Shown piece by piece: positions 20,229 through 28,750 of a stretch of DNA of 64,000 nucleotides. The notes under the pieces are model-generated. The model saw nothing but the letters and a program-made list of their open reading frames with translations, did not search any database and was not told where the DNA came from. Each line of letters opens with the position of its first letter. Position 1 is the first letter of the stretch. The stretch lies in assembly GCF_030408815.1 (NCBI RefSeq), contig NZ_CP047355.1:1736001-1800000 (forward strand), read 5' to 3'. Source of the DNA: Corynebacterium freiburgense. Lineage in GTDB: Bacteria; Actinomycetota; Actinomycetes; Mycobacteriales; Mycobacteriaceae. The translations under genes were made by a program, and so were the position numbers.

Positions 20229-20842
20229 GGATGCAGAATATCCCCTTAGGCGTGTATATCCCAGGCGACACCCTTATCCACCGTATTCCACCGGCGGCAA
20301 AACTCCTCAGCCTTTTTGCCTTCACCATTACTGCAACTTGGCTTGCCAGCACCCCAATTCAAGCCACCATTGCAGTCCTGATTCCCCTCCCCACCTATAT
20401 CATCGCACGAATACCTATACGAATCGCCCTTGGCCAAATCTGGCCACCAATCCCGTTCCTTCTAGCCCTTGGCGCATTCCAATGGTGGCAAGCCGGTTGG
20501 GAAAAAGCACTTACCACCACGCTCGTAATACTTGCAGCGATTATCGCCGCAGTAATCATTACCCTTACCACCACAACAGCCGCCATGATGGAATCCCTCG
20601 AACGGACAATGCAACCACTTGCTCGTTTTGGATTCCCCGCCGAGACAATCTCACTTGCAATATCACTTACCCTTCGCCTTATCCCCCTGCAACTCGCCAC
20701 AGTCTATGAAGTGCTCGACGCTAGAAAAGCCCGAGGCGCCGACTTTTCCGTTACCGCCTTTGGAACCCCAGTAATGATTCGATCAATCCGACGAGCCCAA
20801 GCCATCGGAGACGCCCTCCACGCCAGAGGCATTGGGGACTAA
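20225..20842 (+). CDS. bioN: Biotin ECF transporter transmembrane subunit BioN
   Basis: A 205-residue T component of the biotin importer, with hydrophobic segments in its first 130 residues. The coupling helices include VLDARKARGADFSVT, close to the Ala-Arg-Gly motif that contacts the ATPases, and the end has AIGDALHARGIGD. The start lies in an ATGA overlap with bioM. Confidence 0.92.
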   Translation: MRMQNIPLGVYIPGDTLIHRIPPAAKLLSLFAFTITATWLASTPIQATIAVLIPLPTYIIARIPIRIALGQIWPPIPFLLALGAFQWWQAGWEKALTTTLVILAAIIAAVIITLTTTTAAMMESLERTMQPLARFGFPAETISLAISLTLRLIPLQLATVYEVLDARKARGADFSVTAFGTPVMIRSIRRAQAIGDALHARGIGD

Positions 20843-20984
20843 GGCTACCAACACAAATACACAACTGAATTAAGAAGATTCTGGAGGGTAGATTCGGGTA
20901 TTTGCAGCGCCTCCCTGCCCCTTGCCCTCTGGGCCCTGGCTTATACCAAAAGCCTCAGGTTGGGCACTTCTGTTTACCTGGGGG

Positions 20985-21033
20985 TTGTCGCCGAATACAC
21001 CATGTTGTGCACAATTGGTGTGTTTTGCGACAA
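20985..21033. repeat. 49-bp palindromic element, copy 1
   Basis: Nested arms TTGTCGC/GCGACAA and ACACCA/TGGTGT surround a core with the perfect palindrome TTGTGCACAA. The sequence is also related, in inverted orientation, to copy 2 located 24 bp away: the central 25 positions share about 22 bases. Confidence 0.8.
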
Positions 21034-21057
21034 AACTATAGCTTCTGAAGGGGTTCG

Positions 21058-21106
21058 GTGACGCTTTTTACACCAATTGGACACAAGATGGTGTTTTTAG
21101 CGACAC
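21058..21106. repeat. 49-bp palindromic element, copy 2
   Basis: Same length and plan as copy 1: arms GTGACGC/GCGACAC (one mismatch), then ACACCA/TGGTGT. The reverse complement aligns with copy 1 through the core. The pair together can fold into one long cruciform. Confidence 0.8.
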
Positions 21107-21297
21107 CTAGTGTTCTGCCACGATCTTCCACCACGTTTATAGGTCCCACTCTCACAACAACCACCCCCCTAAAAAACAAAAAGCCCCTTCCCTAGAGCTT
21201 CCTACCTCTCGCTTTTAAAGCGCAAGGGGAAAGGCCCGCTGGGAAAGAGCTTTTACTAGTTTTTGTTATGCGTTATCCGCTCGTAAAACTTCGCTTT

Positions 21298-22137
21298 CTA
21301 GGCTTCTCCGCGCAGTTCACGCATGCGTTGTTCAACGGCTGGATCTGTCACACCGGAATTAGTGTTGTTTCCTTGGGTAATGGCTGGGTTACTATTCGTT
21401 GTACCAGGGGTCAACTCATTTGCCATTTGCGCACGGATTTGTTCAAGCCGCGAGTGCCCCGCAAGCTGCACACCCGCCTGCTCGATTTCAGCCATTCGAC
21501 CCTGCACTGAGTTTTGCGCCAGTTCGGCTTGACCGAGAGCATTGGCGTAGCGGCGTTCGATTTTTTCGCGAACCTGGTCGAGGTTTGGTGAGGAGCCACT
21601 CGCAGTAATTGAGTTCATAGACTTCAGCGACTCGGAAACCTTTTCCTGCATCTTGGCCTGCTCAAGCTGTGAAAGCAGTTTGGTGCGTTCCGCAACTTTT
21701 TGCTGTAGTGCCATTGAGTTGCGTTCTACGGCTTTTTTGGCTTGAGAAGCTTGTTGCAGAGCTTGATCATGAAGCTGCTTAGTATCCTCAACGGATTGCT
21801 CCGCTGTAACAAGTTGAGCGGCGAAGGCTTCAGCAGCGTTTTCGTATTCAGTTGCCTTTGCAACATCGCCAGCTGCGCGGGCTTTGTCAGCTAGTTGCAA
21901 AGCTTGACGAGTATTGCCTTGGAGCTTTTCAATTTCAGCTAGGCGGCGATTCAGCTGCATCTCCAGCTGACGCTGATTACCGATTACAGCTGCGGCCTGC
22001 TGCGACAACTCTTGGTGCTGACGCTGAGCATCTTCGATGGCCTGCTGAATTTGAACCTTGGGGTCAGCGTTCTCTTCGATTTTAGAATCGAAGAGCGCCA
22101 TCAGGTACTTCCAAGCCTTTACGAAGGGATTAGCCAT
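21298..22137 (-). CDS. pspA: PspA/IM30 family membrane-stress protein
   Basis: A 279-residue, almost wholly helical coiled-coil protein of the PspA/Vipp1 family, which assembles at the inner face of the membrane under envelope stress. The start [20 protein letters not shown] is the amphipathic membrane-binding helix, followed by long heptad stretches rich in Gln, Ala and Glu. It lies downstream of clgR as Rv2744c does in M. tuberculosis, where ClgR controls pspA. A Gly/Asn/Thr-rich linker comes before the last helix, RMRELRGEA. Confidence 0.92.
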   Translation of the reverse strand: MANPFVKAWKYLMALFDSKIEENADPKVQIQQAIEDAQRQHQELSQQAAAVIGNQRQLEMQLNRRLAEIEKLQGNTRQALQLADKARAAGDVAKATEYENAAEAFAAQLVTAEQSVEDTKQLHDQALQQASQAKKAVERNSMALQQKVAERTKLLSQLEQAKMQEKVSESLKSMNSITASGSSPNLDQVREKIERRYANALGQAELAQNSVQGRMAEIEQAGVQLAGHSRLEQIRAQMANELTPGTTNSNPAITQGNNTNSGVTDPAVEQRMRELRGEA

Positions 22138-22215
22138 TGTGGAAAGAAACCTTCCTAGTGTGTGGGTCTAAGTTGCGCGGAGGTAATCAGCGCGTGCTAA
22201 CAAACTAATGTACCG

Positions 22216-22539
22216 CTAAACTGCCGGCACTGCAGCAAGTTCTGCCTGAGCGCCTCGCACAGCCATAGAGCTCGCAGCTTCGATGAGTACGTCCGCAACT
22301 GGAGCACCTAGAGCACGGCACACGGCCGCTAGCAGCTCAGAAGATACTTCTTTGCGTCCTCGTTCAAGTTCAGACAAGTATCCCGGAGAAACCCGTGAAG
22401 CTTCTGCAAGTTCACGTAAGGTAATCCCTTGTTCCGCACGAAACGAACGTAAGGCCGAACCTAATGCTTCCCGCAATAACGGTTCAGTCCGAGAAGCCTG
22501 AACCACAGGCTTATCCAAAAGAGCAGTGTAGGTAACCAT
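22216..22539 (-). CDS. clgR: Transcriptional regulator ClgR
   Basis: A protein of 107 residues with one Xre-type helix-turn-helix, [20 protein letters not shown] followed by [15 protein letters not shown]. The alanine- and valine-rich C-terminus, ending LAAVPAV, resembles the exposed tail that makes ClgR a substrate of ClpCP. ClgR activates clp protease and stress genes in actinobacteria. The ATG at 22539 is preferred over the adjacent TTG. It sits between cinA and pspA, the conserved order. Confidence 0.9.
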   Translation of the reverse strand: MVTYTALLDKPVVQASRTEPLLREALGSALRSFRAEQGITLRELAEASRVSPGYLSELERGRKEVSSELLAAVCRALGAPVADVLIEAASSMAVRGAQAELAAVPAV

Positions 22540-22547
22540 CAATACCT

Positions 22548-23108
22548 TTAACGGTCGAATGTTTCAATTTGTTCCCGAGATAATTCTTGCAGCACCCCTA
22601 GAAGGGTAGACCACGCAAAATTGGCTGCGGTTGTTCGAATTAGGGAACGATCACCGGCAATTACGGGCACGGGTTTCGACGCCCGCGGCGTCAATATCCA
22701 GCGATGATTTTCAGGTGGGCACGCCCGTATAGCATCACTCCAACCATGAGCATCCGCAAAGCCGATCCACACTTCTCCTACTGGGTGATTATCTTGCGGA
22801 TCGGGCCCTGCCACGCCAGTAAGTGCCACCCCCCAGTCAGCATTGCAGCGCTGCCGAACGCCTACCGCCATCGCGGTCGCACATTCTTTTGAAACTGGCC
22901 CATGGTGTGCAAGTACCTCCATCGGTACTCCAGCAAGTGTGTGTTTAAGCTCTGTTGCGTATGTAACGAGCCCGCCGCGAAACACGGCACTGGCGCCTGG
23001 GACGTCGACAAGCATCGCGGCAGCCAAACCAGCGGTTAAAGACTCGCATACCGCAACCGTTTCGCCTCGACGACCAAGTTCCGCTACTAACTCCGCACAA
23101 ACGCCCAT
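22548..23108 (-). CDS. cinA: CinA C-terminal domain protein (nicotinamide-nucleotide amidase type)
   Basis: A protein of about 186 residues covering only the C-terminal amidase domain of CinA. It has the diagnostic [18 protein letters not shown] and [14 protein letters not shown], then [19 protein letters not shown]. This domain deamidates nicotinamide mononucleotide in NAD recycling. The ATG at 23108 is used; a GTG at 23114 overlapping the pgsA stop is an alternative and would couple translation. Confidence 0.9.
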   Translation of the reverse strand: MGVCAELVAELGRRGETVAVCESLTAGLAAAMLVDVPGASAVFRGGLVTYATELKHTLAGVPMEVLAHHGPVSKECATAMAVGVRQRCNADWGVALTGVAGPDPQDNHPVGEVWIGFADAHGWSDAIRACPPENHRWILTPRASKPVPVIAGDRSLIRTTAANFAWSTLLGVLQELSREQIETFDR

Positions 23109-23110
23109 GA

Positions 23111-23665
23111 TCACTGCTTTCGGGAATCAAGAAGATACTGCACACCTGTTACCACAGTAACAATTACCGCAGCGAGCATGACTAAAAATCGTGGCAGTTC
23201 CAGCCATTCAGGTAACGGCATAAGGTACAACGCAACTGCTGCGGCTTGCAATGTGGTTTTGATTTTTCCACCTTTACTTGCTGGGACCACACGCCCGGAA
23301 CGCAGTTGATACATCCGCCAAAATGTAATTCCCAATTCGCGGACCACAATTACTATGGTGATCCACCAGGCGAGTTTTCCAATGATATTCAGACAAAGCA
23401 ATGCCGAAATCATTAATGCTTTGTCCGCAATTGGATCTGCAATTTTGCCGAAATTGGTAACAATTCCGCGTGAGCGGGCAATATCGCCATCAAGTTTGTC
23501 AGTAATCATTAGTCCGACAAATAACCAGAAAGACCACCACTGTGCATCTGTAAGCACCAACCAGGCGAAAACAGGGACAAGCACAATGCGCAGACTGGTC
23601 AACACATTCGGCAGGTTGAGATTCGACTGGTTCACCCCAGCCGCAGAGTTTTTATCGGCGCTCAC
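23111..23665 (-). CDS. pgsA: CDP-diacylglycerol-glycerol-3-phosphate 3-phosphatidyltransferase
   Basis: A 184-residue membrane enzyme of the CDP-alcohol phosphotransferase family that makes phosphatidylglycerol phosphate. The motif D-G-x2-A-R-x8-G-x3-D-x3-D is complete in LDGDIARSRGIVTNFGKIAD followed by PIAD. About four to five membrane segments. The gene lies between ftsK and clgR as in mycobacteria (Rv2746c). Confidence 0.93.
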   Translation of the reverse strand: MSADKNSAAGVNQSNLNLPNVLTSLRIVLVPVFAWLVLTDAQWWSFWLFVGLMITDKLDGDIARSRGIVTNFGKIADPIADKALMISALLCLNIIGKLAWWITIVIVVRELGITFWRMYQLRSGRVVPASKGGKIKTTLQAAAVALYLMPLPEWLELPRFLVMLAAVIVTVVTGVQYLLDSRKQ

Positions 23666-23699
23666 AGTTCACCAGCCTACCGAACGCGAGCACCCTACA

Positions 23700-23999
23700 A
23701 TGACAAGCATGAACGTTTTTGCCATTGAATACACGTACTGCGACGATCTAGCCCTTGTTGAGCGAGTCCGCCCTGAACACCGCGAATTCCTGGGCAAGCT
23801 CAAAGAAGAAGGAAAACTCATTGGATCGGGTCCGTTTACTGACGCCCAAGGTGGTGCAATGATCATTATTCGATTGCCGGAACCAGCCACCATTGAAGAC
23901 GCCCAAGCACTCATGGATGCCGATCCATATTTGGCGCACAATGCATTGGCCAATCGAGTATTTCGTCCCTGGAACCCCGTACTCAATGTCTTTAGCTAG
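23700..23999 (+). CDS. YciI family protein
   Basis: A 99-residue small protein of the YciI/dimeric alpha-beta barrel type, seen in FAIEYTYCDDLALVERVRPE, the loop HREFLGKLKEEGKLIGSGPF and ADPYLAHNALANRVFRPWNP near the end. Function in these bacteria is unknown. The ATG at 23700 is taken, since sequence upstream of it is antisense to pgsA. A second ATG three codons later is possible. Confidence 0.85.
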   Translation: MTSMNVFAIEYTYCDDLALVERVRPEHREFLGKLKEEGKLIGSGPFTDAQGGAMIIIRLPEPATIEDAQALMDADPYLAHNALANRVFRPWNPVLNVFS

Positions 24000-24059
24000 C
24001 AGATGCTAAAACCTGACTGCGCTGGCAACTAGTGCCCCGCAAATCAGGCAGCACGGATA

Positions 24060-25082
24060 CTAGTAGCGGTTTTTCGGAGCCACACCACCGAAGGTCTCGT
24101 CGCGCTTGCTCTTAATAATGGAAGCGATTGCTGTAATGGCAAGCACTCCCACGATGATAAGCAATGAAAGCACGGTCGGGACCTCATACACATGGATTGG
24201 CTCGCCGCCATTAATAAACCATAGGCTGTTTTCATGCATTGCGTGGAGCAATAGCTTCACACCAATAAATGCCAGGATGATCCCTAATCCATAGGACAAG
24301 TAGACCAGACGATCAAGCAAACCATCCAGCAGGAAGTACATTTGGCGCAAACCCATCAGGGCGAATGCGTTAGCAGTAAACACAATATAGGGTTCTTGGG
24401 TGAGCCCAAAGATCGCTGGAATCGAGTCAAACGCAAACATAAGGTCGATAAAGCCAATAGAAACCAGCGCGATCATAAGCGGCGTTAGCATACGCTTGCC
24501 GTTGATATGAGTAACTAAACGGTCGCCATCAAACTCGCTTGAAACCGGAATAAGTTTTCGGGCCATACGAACCACAAGCATGTCATCCACTTCGGTATCG
24601 TCGGCATCTCGGATTTCATCAATAATGAGTTTGATTGCCGTGTATAGCAAGAAGATGCCAAAGATATAAAACACCCATGCGGCTTTTGCGATTGCAACCG
24701 CACCAATGGCGATAAAGATACCGCGGAAAATCAGCGCAAGCGCAATACCAATAAGTAGGACTTTTTGCTGGTACGCGCGCGGAATACGGAAAGATCCGAT
24801 AATTAGAGCGAAAATAAAGAGGTTATCAACGCTCAGGCTGAGCTCGGTGATATAGCCTGCAAAGAATTCAATGGCATGATCATGATTGCCATCTGGGCCA
24901 CCCCAGCTAAACCAAAGGAATACCCCAAAAGCGCAGGCAAGCGCCATATAGAATGCCATCCACCCAGCAGCTTCTTTCATTGTGGGCTCGTGGGGGCTGC
25001 GAACATGGGATACAAAGTCGAACACAATAAATCCCATAAGCACGACAATGGTTATTCCCCAGGTCAGCGCATTTACTTCCAT
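24060..25082 (-). CDS. TerC family membrane protein (probable manganese-linked)
   Basis: A 340-residue membrane protein of the TerC/Alx family with about nine membrane segments. Typical segments are FFAGYITELSLSVDNLFIFA and VSIGFIDLMFAFDSIPAIFG; both hold the acidic residues thought to handle metal. A polar loop, RDADDTEVDDMLVVRMARKL, separates the halves. Members export manganese and are often under manganese riboswitches, and the 5' leader here has such a structure. No ter operon partners are nearby, so tellurite resistance is unlikely to be its main role. Confidence 0.9.
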   Translation of the reverse strand: MEVNALTWGITIVVLMGFIVFDFVSHVRSPHEPTMKEAAGWMAFYMALACAFGVFLWFSWGGPDGNHDHAIEFFAGYITELSLSVDNLFIFALIIGSFRIPRAYQQKVLLIGIALALIFRGIFIAIGAVAIAKAAWVFYIFGIFLLYTAIKLIIDEIRDADDTEVDDMLVVRMARKLIPVSSEFDGDRLVTHINGKRMLTPLMIALVSIGFIDLMFAFDSIPAIFGLTQEPYIVFTANAFALMGLRQMYFLLDGLLDRLVYLSYGLGIILAFIGVKLLLHAMHENSLWFINGGEPIHVYEVPTVLSLLIIVGVLAITAIASIIKSKRDETFGGVAPKNRY

Positions 25083-25085
25083 GTG

Positions 25086-25235
25086 TTGATTAGACCTCCG
25101 GTCTGGATAGGGTTGCTATTGACCGGAGGTCTCTCCCGCCACGATGTTGTATCGTGGCCGGCAGGACCGGGGACGAAAACGTTCCGTGTTGACGATCACT
25201 GCCGTATTTGGGGTACTCCCCTCCAAGACGTTGTT
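25086..25235 (-). promoter_or_regulatory. Probable yybP-ykoY manganese riboswitch ahead of terC
   Basis: Read on the minus strand, the leader begins with GGAGGGGAGTACCCC (about 25226-25211), close to the conserved GGGGAGTAG core of yybP-ykoY. It continues with GTCAACACGGAAC, GGTCCTGCCGGCC and GGCGGGAGAGACC, arms found in actinobacterial terC leaders. The final hairpin, 25092-25132, pairs GACCTCCGGTC with GACCGGAGGTC. The right arm contains the GGAGG ribosome site 12 bases before the terC ATG, so the off state would hide it and control would act on translation. Confidence 0.75.
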
Positions 25236-25275
25236 CTACTGTACCCACTTTCAGGGGATTATGCTAAAGACGCGA

Positions 25276-28050
25276 TTAAAATACCCCTCCCGTCGGATGA
25301 GCCTCGACCACATTAACATCGTGATCTTTCGGCGCATTAGCGGGGTCGGCACCCTGGATCATCCAGATAATTGTCTCTAATTCTTCTGGTTTCACAAGTA
25401 CTTCCCTGGCTTTCGAACCTTCGGACGGGCCAACAACCCCGCGCGATTCCATAATGTCCATAAGACGCCCAGCTTTGGCAAAACCAATGCGAAGTTTGCG
25501 TTGCAGCATAGAAGTGGAACCTAATTGCGATGTGACCACAAGTTCTACTGCTTGCAGAAGGTCTTCCATATCATTGCCAATATCATCATCGATCTGACGT
25601 TTGGCTTCTTTTGCCTTGTCTTCCGTAACGCCTTCGGTGTAATTGGGCTCCGCCTGGGCTTTCGCGGCGTCGACAACAGCCTGAACTTCTTCGTCAGTAA
25701 CAAACGCACCCTGAATTCGAACGGGCTTTCCGGCGCCTTGAGGAATAAAGAGGCCATCACCCATGCCAATCAGTTTTTCGGCACCAGCCTGGTCCAAGAT
25801 CACACGCGAATCCGTTAAAGATGACGTTGCAAACGCGAGGCGAGACGGGACATTCGTCTTGATCAGACCAGTAACAACGTCCACCGATGGACGCTGCGTA
25901 GCAAGCACAAGGTGGATACCTGCGGCGCGTGCCTTTTGCGTAATGCGCACAATAGAATCTTCGATTTCTTTTGGCGCGGTCATCATAAGATCCGCTAGCT
26001 CGTCCACAACACAAACAATGTATGGGTATGGGCGGTATTCCCGTTCAGAGCCTAATGGAGTTTCAATTTCGCCAGCGAGGACCTTGCGATTGAAGTCCTT
26101 AATATGGCGCACCCGCGCAGACTTCATATCCATATAACGCTGTTCCATTTCTTCCACCAACCATTGCAATGCGGCGGCAGCTTTCTTGGGTTGCGTAATA
26201 ATCGGCGTAATCAAATGCGGAATACCCTCATATGGGGTGAGTTCCACCATTTTCGGGTCTACCAAAATCAAACGCACCTCTTCTGGCGTCGCCCGGGTAA
26301 GCAGCGAAACCAGCATAGAGTTTACAAATGCGGATTTGCCGGAGCCAGTAGAACCAGCAACCAATAGGTGCGGCATTTTTTGCACAGAGTGGCTAACAAA
26401 ATCACCCTCAATGTCTTTGCCTAGACCAATAAGCATTGGGTCATGGTTGGCCACAACCTTTGGCGCATTGAGCACATCACCAAGACGAACCATTTCACGG
26501 TCTGTATTTGGCACTTCAATGCCTACGGCAGATTTCCCAGGAATAGGAGTAAGCAACCGGACATTGTCCGTTGCCACAGCATAAGCAAGATTCGATTGTA
26601 GGTTCGTAATCTTGGATACTTTTACACCTGGACCAAGTTCAACTTCATAACGTGTCACTGTCGGACCACGGGAAAAACCTGTTACTACCGCGTCTACATT
26701 GAATTCCCGGAACACCTCAGTAATGGCTTCGATCATCCGGTCGTTTGCCGCCGACCGAGTTTTAGGTACGTCTCCGGGGATAAGCAATGAGGTTGATGGA
26801 AGTTCGTAATTACCTTCAGGGCTGCGCGGATCTGGTACTGGAGTTCCGCGTTGTTCTTCGCTCTTTGGTTTAGAAGCTGGCACGACTGCAGGATCGACTC
26901 CGCTTCGTGCAAGAATTGCTTGGCGTACAGATTCCACACCGGATGGAGATTCCTCTGCATCTGCAGGTTTTCGTTCTGGTTTTTTCTTTGGTTTTTTCAC
27001 CACAATCGCTGGGAATTCTTCAGTATCTGCGTGCGCATTATCCACCGGTGCGCCATCATCTTCCCCAATAGGCTCTGGTTCATCTGGATCATTACGCGCA
27101 TCACGTTGCGCATCAAAAAGCGTGCGTTGTTCTCCGCGTCGCCCTTGATTAAGCGCCACTTTACGGCGGGTCACCGGGAAGGTTTCAGTTTCATCGTCCG
27201 CATTACTGGTGTCTAATTCCTCTACTTCTTCTGCTTCTTCATCGTCGTAAAGGTTGCCACCAGTATTAATGAGGCTGCTAATAAATTCGGCAAATTCACG
27301 AACCGAAATTCCGGTGGTTTTTAGCGCACCATAAAAGATAACCAAAAAAAGGATTGGTATGGCCAGATAGATAGAAAATCCTGCGGCAAGAGGTCCACCA
27401 ATAATTGCACCTACGGCTCCGCCAGCGGTTTTACGAAGTTCCCAATCTTGCGGATCGCCGGCAAAAAGGTGAATTGCGCCCATCATTGGCAACCCTATAA
27501 GGCTTACTCCAAGCCCAATACGGTTTCGTTGTTGGCGGGGTGGTAAAAATCCAAGCATAAGCACGAGTGCAATGCCGAACAGTACAATCGGCAGGATATA
27601 AGCCGCAGCACCAATAATCAATTGAACAAAATCAGCGATTAACCCACCAATTGGTTGCCCGACACCAAACCAAACGGTGCCGCCAAGCACAATAGACAGC
27701 CCAATAAGCGTAAGACCGATACCGTCAATATGTTGTTCAAGCAACGTTTGCGGGCGTTTGCTGGACGCAGCTGGTTTTGCAGCTTCTGACTTTGCTTCGA
27801 GTTCTTTGGTTTCTTCCGCGGATTGTTCACTCTTTTCCGCTGTTTTCGCCGATTTCGCGGCCTTTTCAGATCTCGCTGCCCGTGCCGCGGTCTTTGCACG
27901 TGTGGCACTCATTATGGCGTTAAAGCCACCAGTAACAGCACTAAAAGCGCTGCCGGTCCTCTCGCTCGAGGTAGCGGCAGCGCGTTCTGCGGTGCGGGGC
28001 GGTCTAGATTTGGGACCCGTTTTATTCGCGTTTCGGCTGTTGGTGGTCAT
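25276..28050 (-). CDS. ftsK: DNA translocase FtsK/SpoIIIE
   Basis: A DNA pump of about 924 residues acting at the division septum to clear and resolve chromosome termini. A basic, Ala/Lys-rich N-terminus precedes four or so membrane segments (about residues 105-235). An acidic linker follows, and the motor has Walker [14 protein letters not shown] and Walker [12 protein letters not shown]. The C-terminal gamma winged helix that reads orienting DNA sites is present ([19 protein letters not shown]). The start is uncertain: ATG 28050 lacks a ribosome site, and GTG 28077 would add nine residues behind a GTGGGG. Confidence 0.95.
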   Translation of the reverse strand: MTTNSRNANKTGPKSRPPRTAERAAATSSERTGSAFSAVTGGFNAIMSATRAKTAARAARSEKAAKSAKTAEKSEQSAEETKELEAKSEAAKPAASSKRPQTLLEQHIDGIGLTLIGLSIVLGGTVWFGVGQPIGGLIADFVQLIIGAAAYILPIVLFGIALVLMLGFLPPRQQRNRIGLGVSLIGLPMMGAIHLFAGDPQDWELRKTAGGAVGAIIGGPLAAGFSIYLAIPILFLVIFYGALKTTGISVREFAEFISSLINTGGNLYDDEEAEEVEELDTSNADDETETFPVTRRKVALNQGRRGEQRTLFDAQRDARNDPDEPEPIGEDDGAPVDNAHADTEEFPAIVVKKPKKKPERKPADAEESPSGVESVRQAILARSGVDPAVVPASKPKSEEQRGTPVPDPRSPEGNYELPSTSLLIPGDVPKTRSAANDRMIEAITEVFREFNVDAVVTGFSRGPTVTRYEVELGPGVKVSKITNLQSNLAYAVATDNVRLLTPIPGKSAVGIEVPNTDREMVRLGDVLNAPKVVANHDPMLIGLGKDIEGDFVSHSVQKMPHLLVAGSTGSGKSAFVNSMLVSLLTRATPEEVRLILVDPKMVELTPYEGIPHLITPIITQPKKAAAALQWLVEEMEQRYMDMKSARVRHIKDFNRKVLAGEIETPLGSEREYRPYPYIVCVVDELADLMMTAPKEIEDSIVRITQKARAAGIHLVLATQRPSVDVVTGLIKTNVPSRLAFATSSLTDSRVILDQAGAEKLIGMGDGLFIPQGAGKPVRIQGAFVTDEEVQAVVDAAKAQAEPNYTEGVTEDKAKEAKRQIDDDIGNDMEDLLQAVELVVTSQLGSTSMLQRKLRIGFAKAGRLMDIMESRGVVGPSEGSKAREVLVKPEELETIIWMIQGADPANAPKDHDVNVVEAHPTGGVF

Positions 28051-28104
28051 ACCGAACAGAATAGCTCGTTTTGTCACTTAAGCCCCACCCGCCACACCGA
28101 AAAC

Positions 28105-28731
28105 TTAAATTGAAGTGCGAACTATCTTGTCAGCGGGCCCAGAGATTTCTATATCCACTGCTTCCCGGTAGTAAGCCCAAAGTATAAGTTCGCTAATGGG
28201 GCCGGAAATATGTACAACATCGGCTCCTTTTGCGGCAATTCCACGGCGATCCGCCACTAGAATCCTTGGCAAACCATAAGGTTCTAGCACTACTGGAACT
28301 TTGGATTTTCCTAATAAGATTTTTGCCGCTACTTTAAAGGCCCGATGCAGTGTTTCTTGTTCGGTGCGATTAAATTCACGCGGCCGCCATTGGGCCAGTG
28401 ATCGGCGCACATCTTCATGGTGGACAAAATGTTCTAGAACATTGATTCGGCTATCAAGGTATCGCATTGGGTTTGCAACACCAGGACCGGTTGCCCATGC
28501 CGATACAAGTTCATGAAAGTCTTGCGCTTTGTAGTGCTGTTCTGTCTTATGCAGGTGCTTGGATAGCGGTGGAATAAACATTCCTAATGCCGCATCCGGG
28601 CGGTGTTCACGGACCATAAGGTGTGCTACCAGGTCATGGGTAGTCCAGCCTGGTAGCACTGTTGGATGGTCTGGCCCTAACTGAGTAATTAGGGCGGCTA
28701 GGGCACTACGTTCGGTTGCGGAAAAGCTCAT
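28105..28731 (-). CDS. TIGR03085-like DinB/maleylpyruvate isomerase-fold protein
   Basis: A 208-residue soluble protein of the mycothiol-dependent DinB-like superfamily. The signature positions are the N-terminal GWTTHDLVAHLMVREHRPD and the later VLEHFVHHEDVRR; their histidines and acids are the usual metal ligands. Matches actinobacterial proteins called TIGR03085 metal-binding proteins, of unknown substrate. The ATG at 28731 is chosen because the family starts MSFSATERSALAAL. It lies 19 bp after the rnj stop. Confidence 0.8.
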   Translation of the reverse strand: MSFSATERSALAALITQLGPDHPTVLPGWTTHDLVAHLMVREHRPDAALGMFIPPLSKHLHKTEQHYKAQDFHELVSAWATGPGVANPMRYLDSRINVLEHFVHHEDVRRSLAQWRPREFNRTEQETLHRAFKVAAKILLGKSKVPVVLEPYGLPRILVADRRGIAAKGADVVHISGPISELILWAYYREAVDIEISGPADKIVRTSI

Positions 28732-28750
28732 GAGCCCTAGCCTAGTGCCC

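Larger units (their letters stand above)
20843..21297. other. 455-bp intergenic region between bioN and pspA
   Basis: No coding region is seen. It carries the two 49-bp palindromic elements listed separately. Around 21180-21262 a GC-rich stretch with facing AGCCCCTTCCC and AAGGGGAAAGG segments could fold and may serve as a terminator for one or both convergent operons. That reading is weak. Confidence 0.5.

Noticed and set aside
24001..24059. Hairpin between the YciI gene and terC
   Set aside because: Facing CCTGA/TCAGG segments are short and no T run follows.
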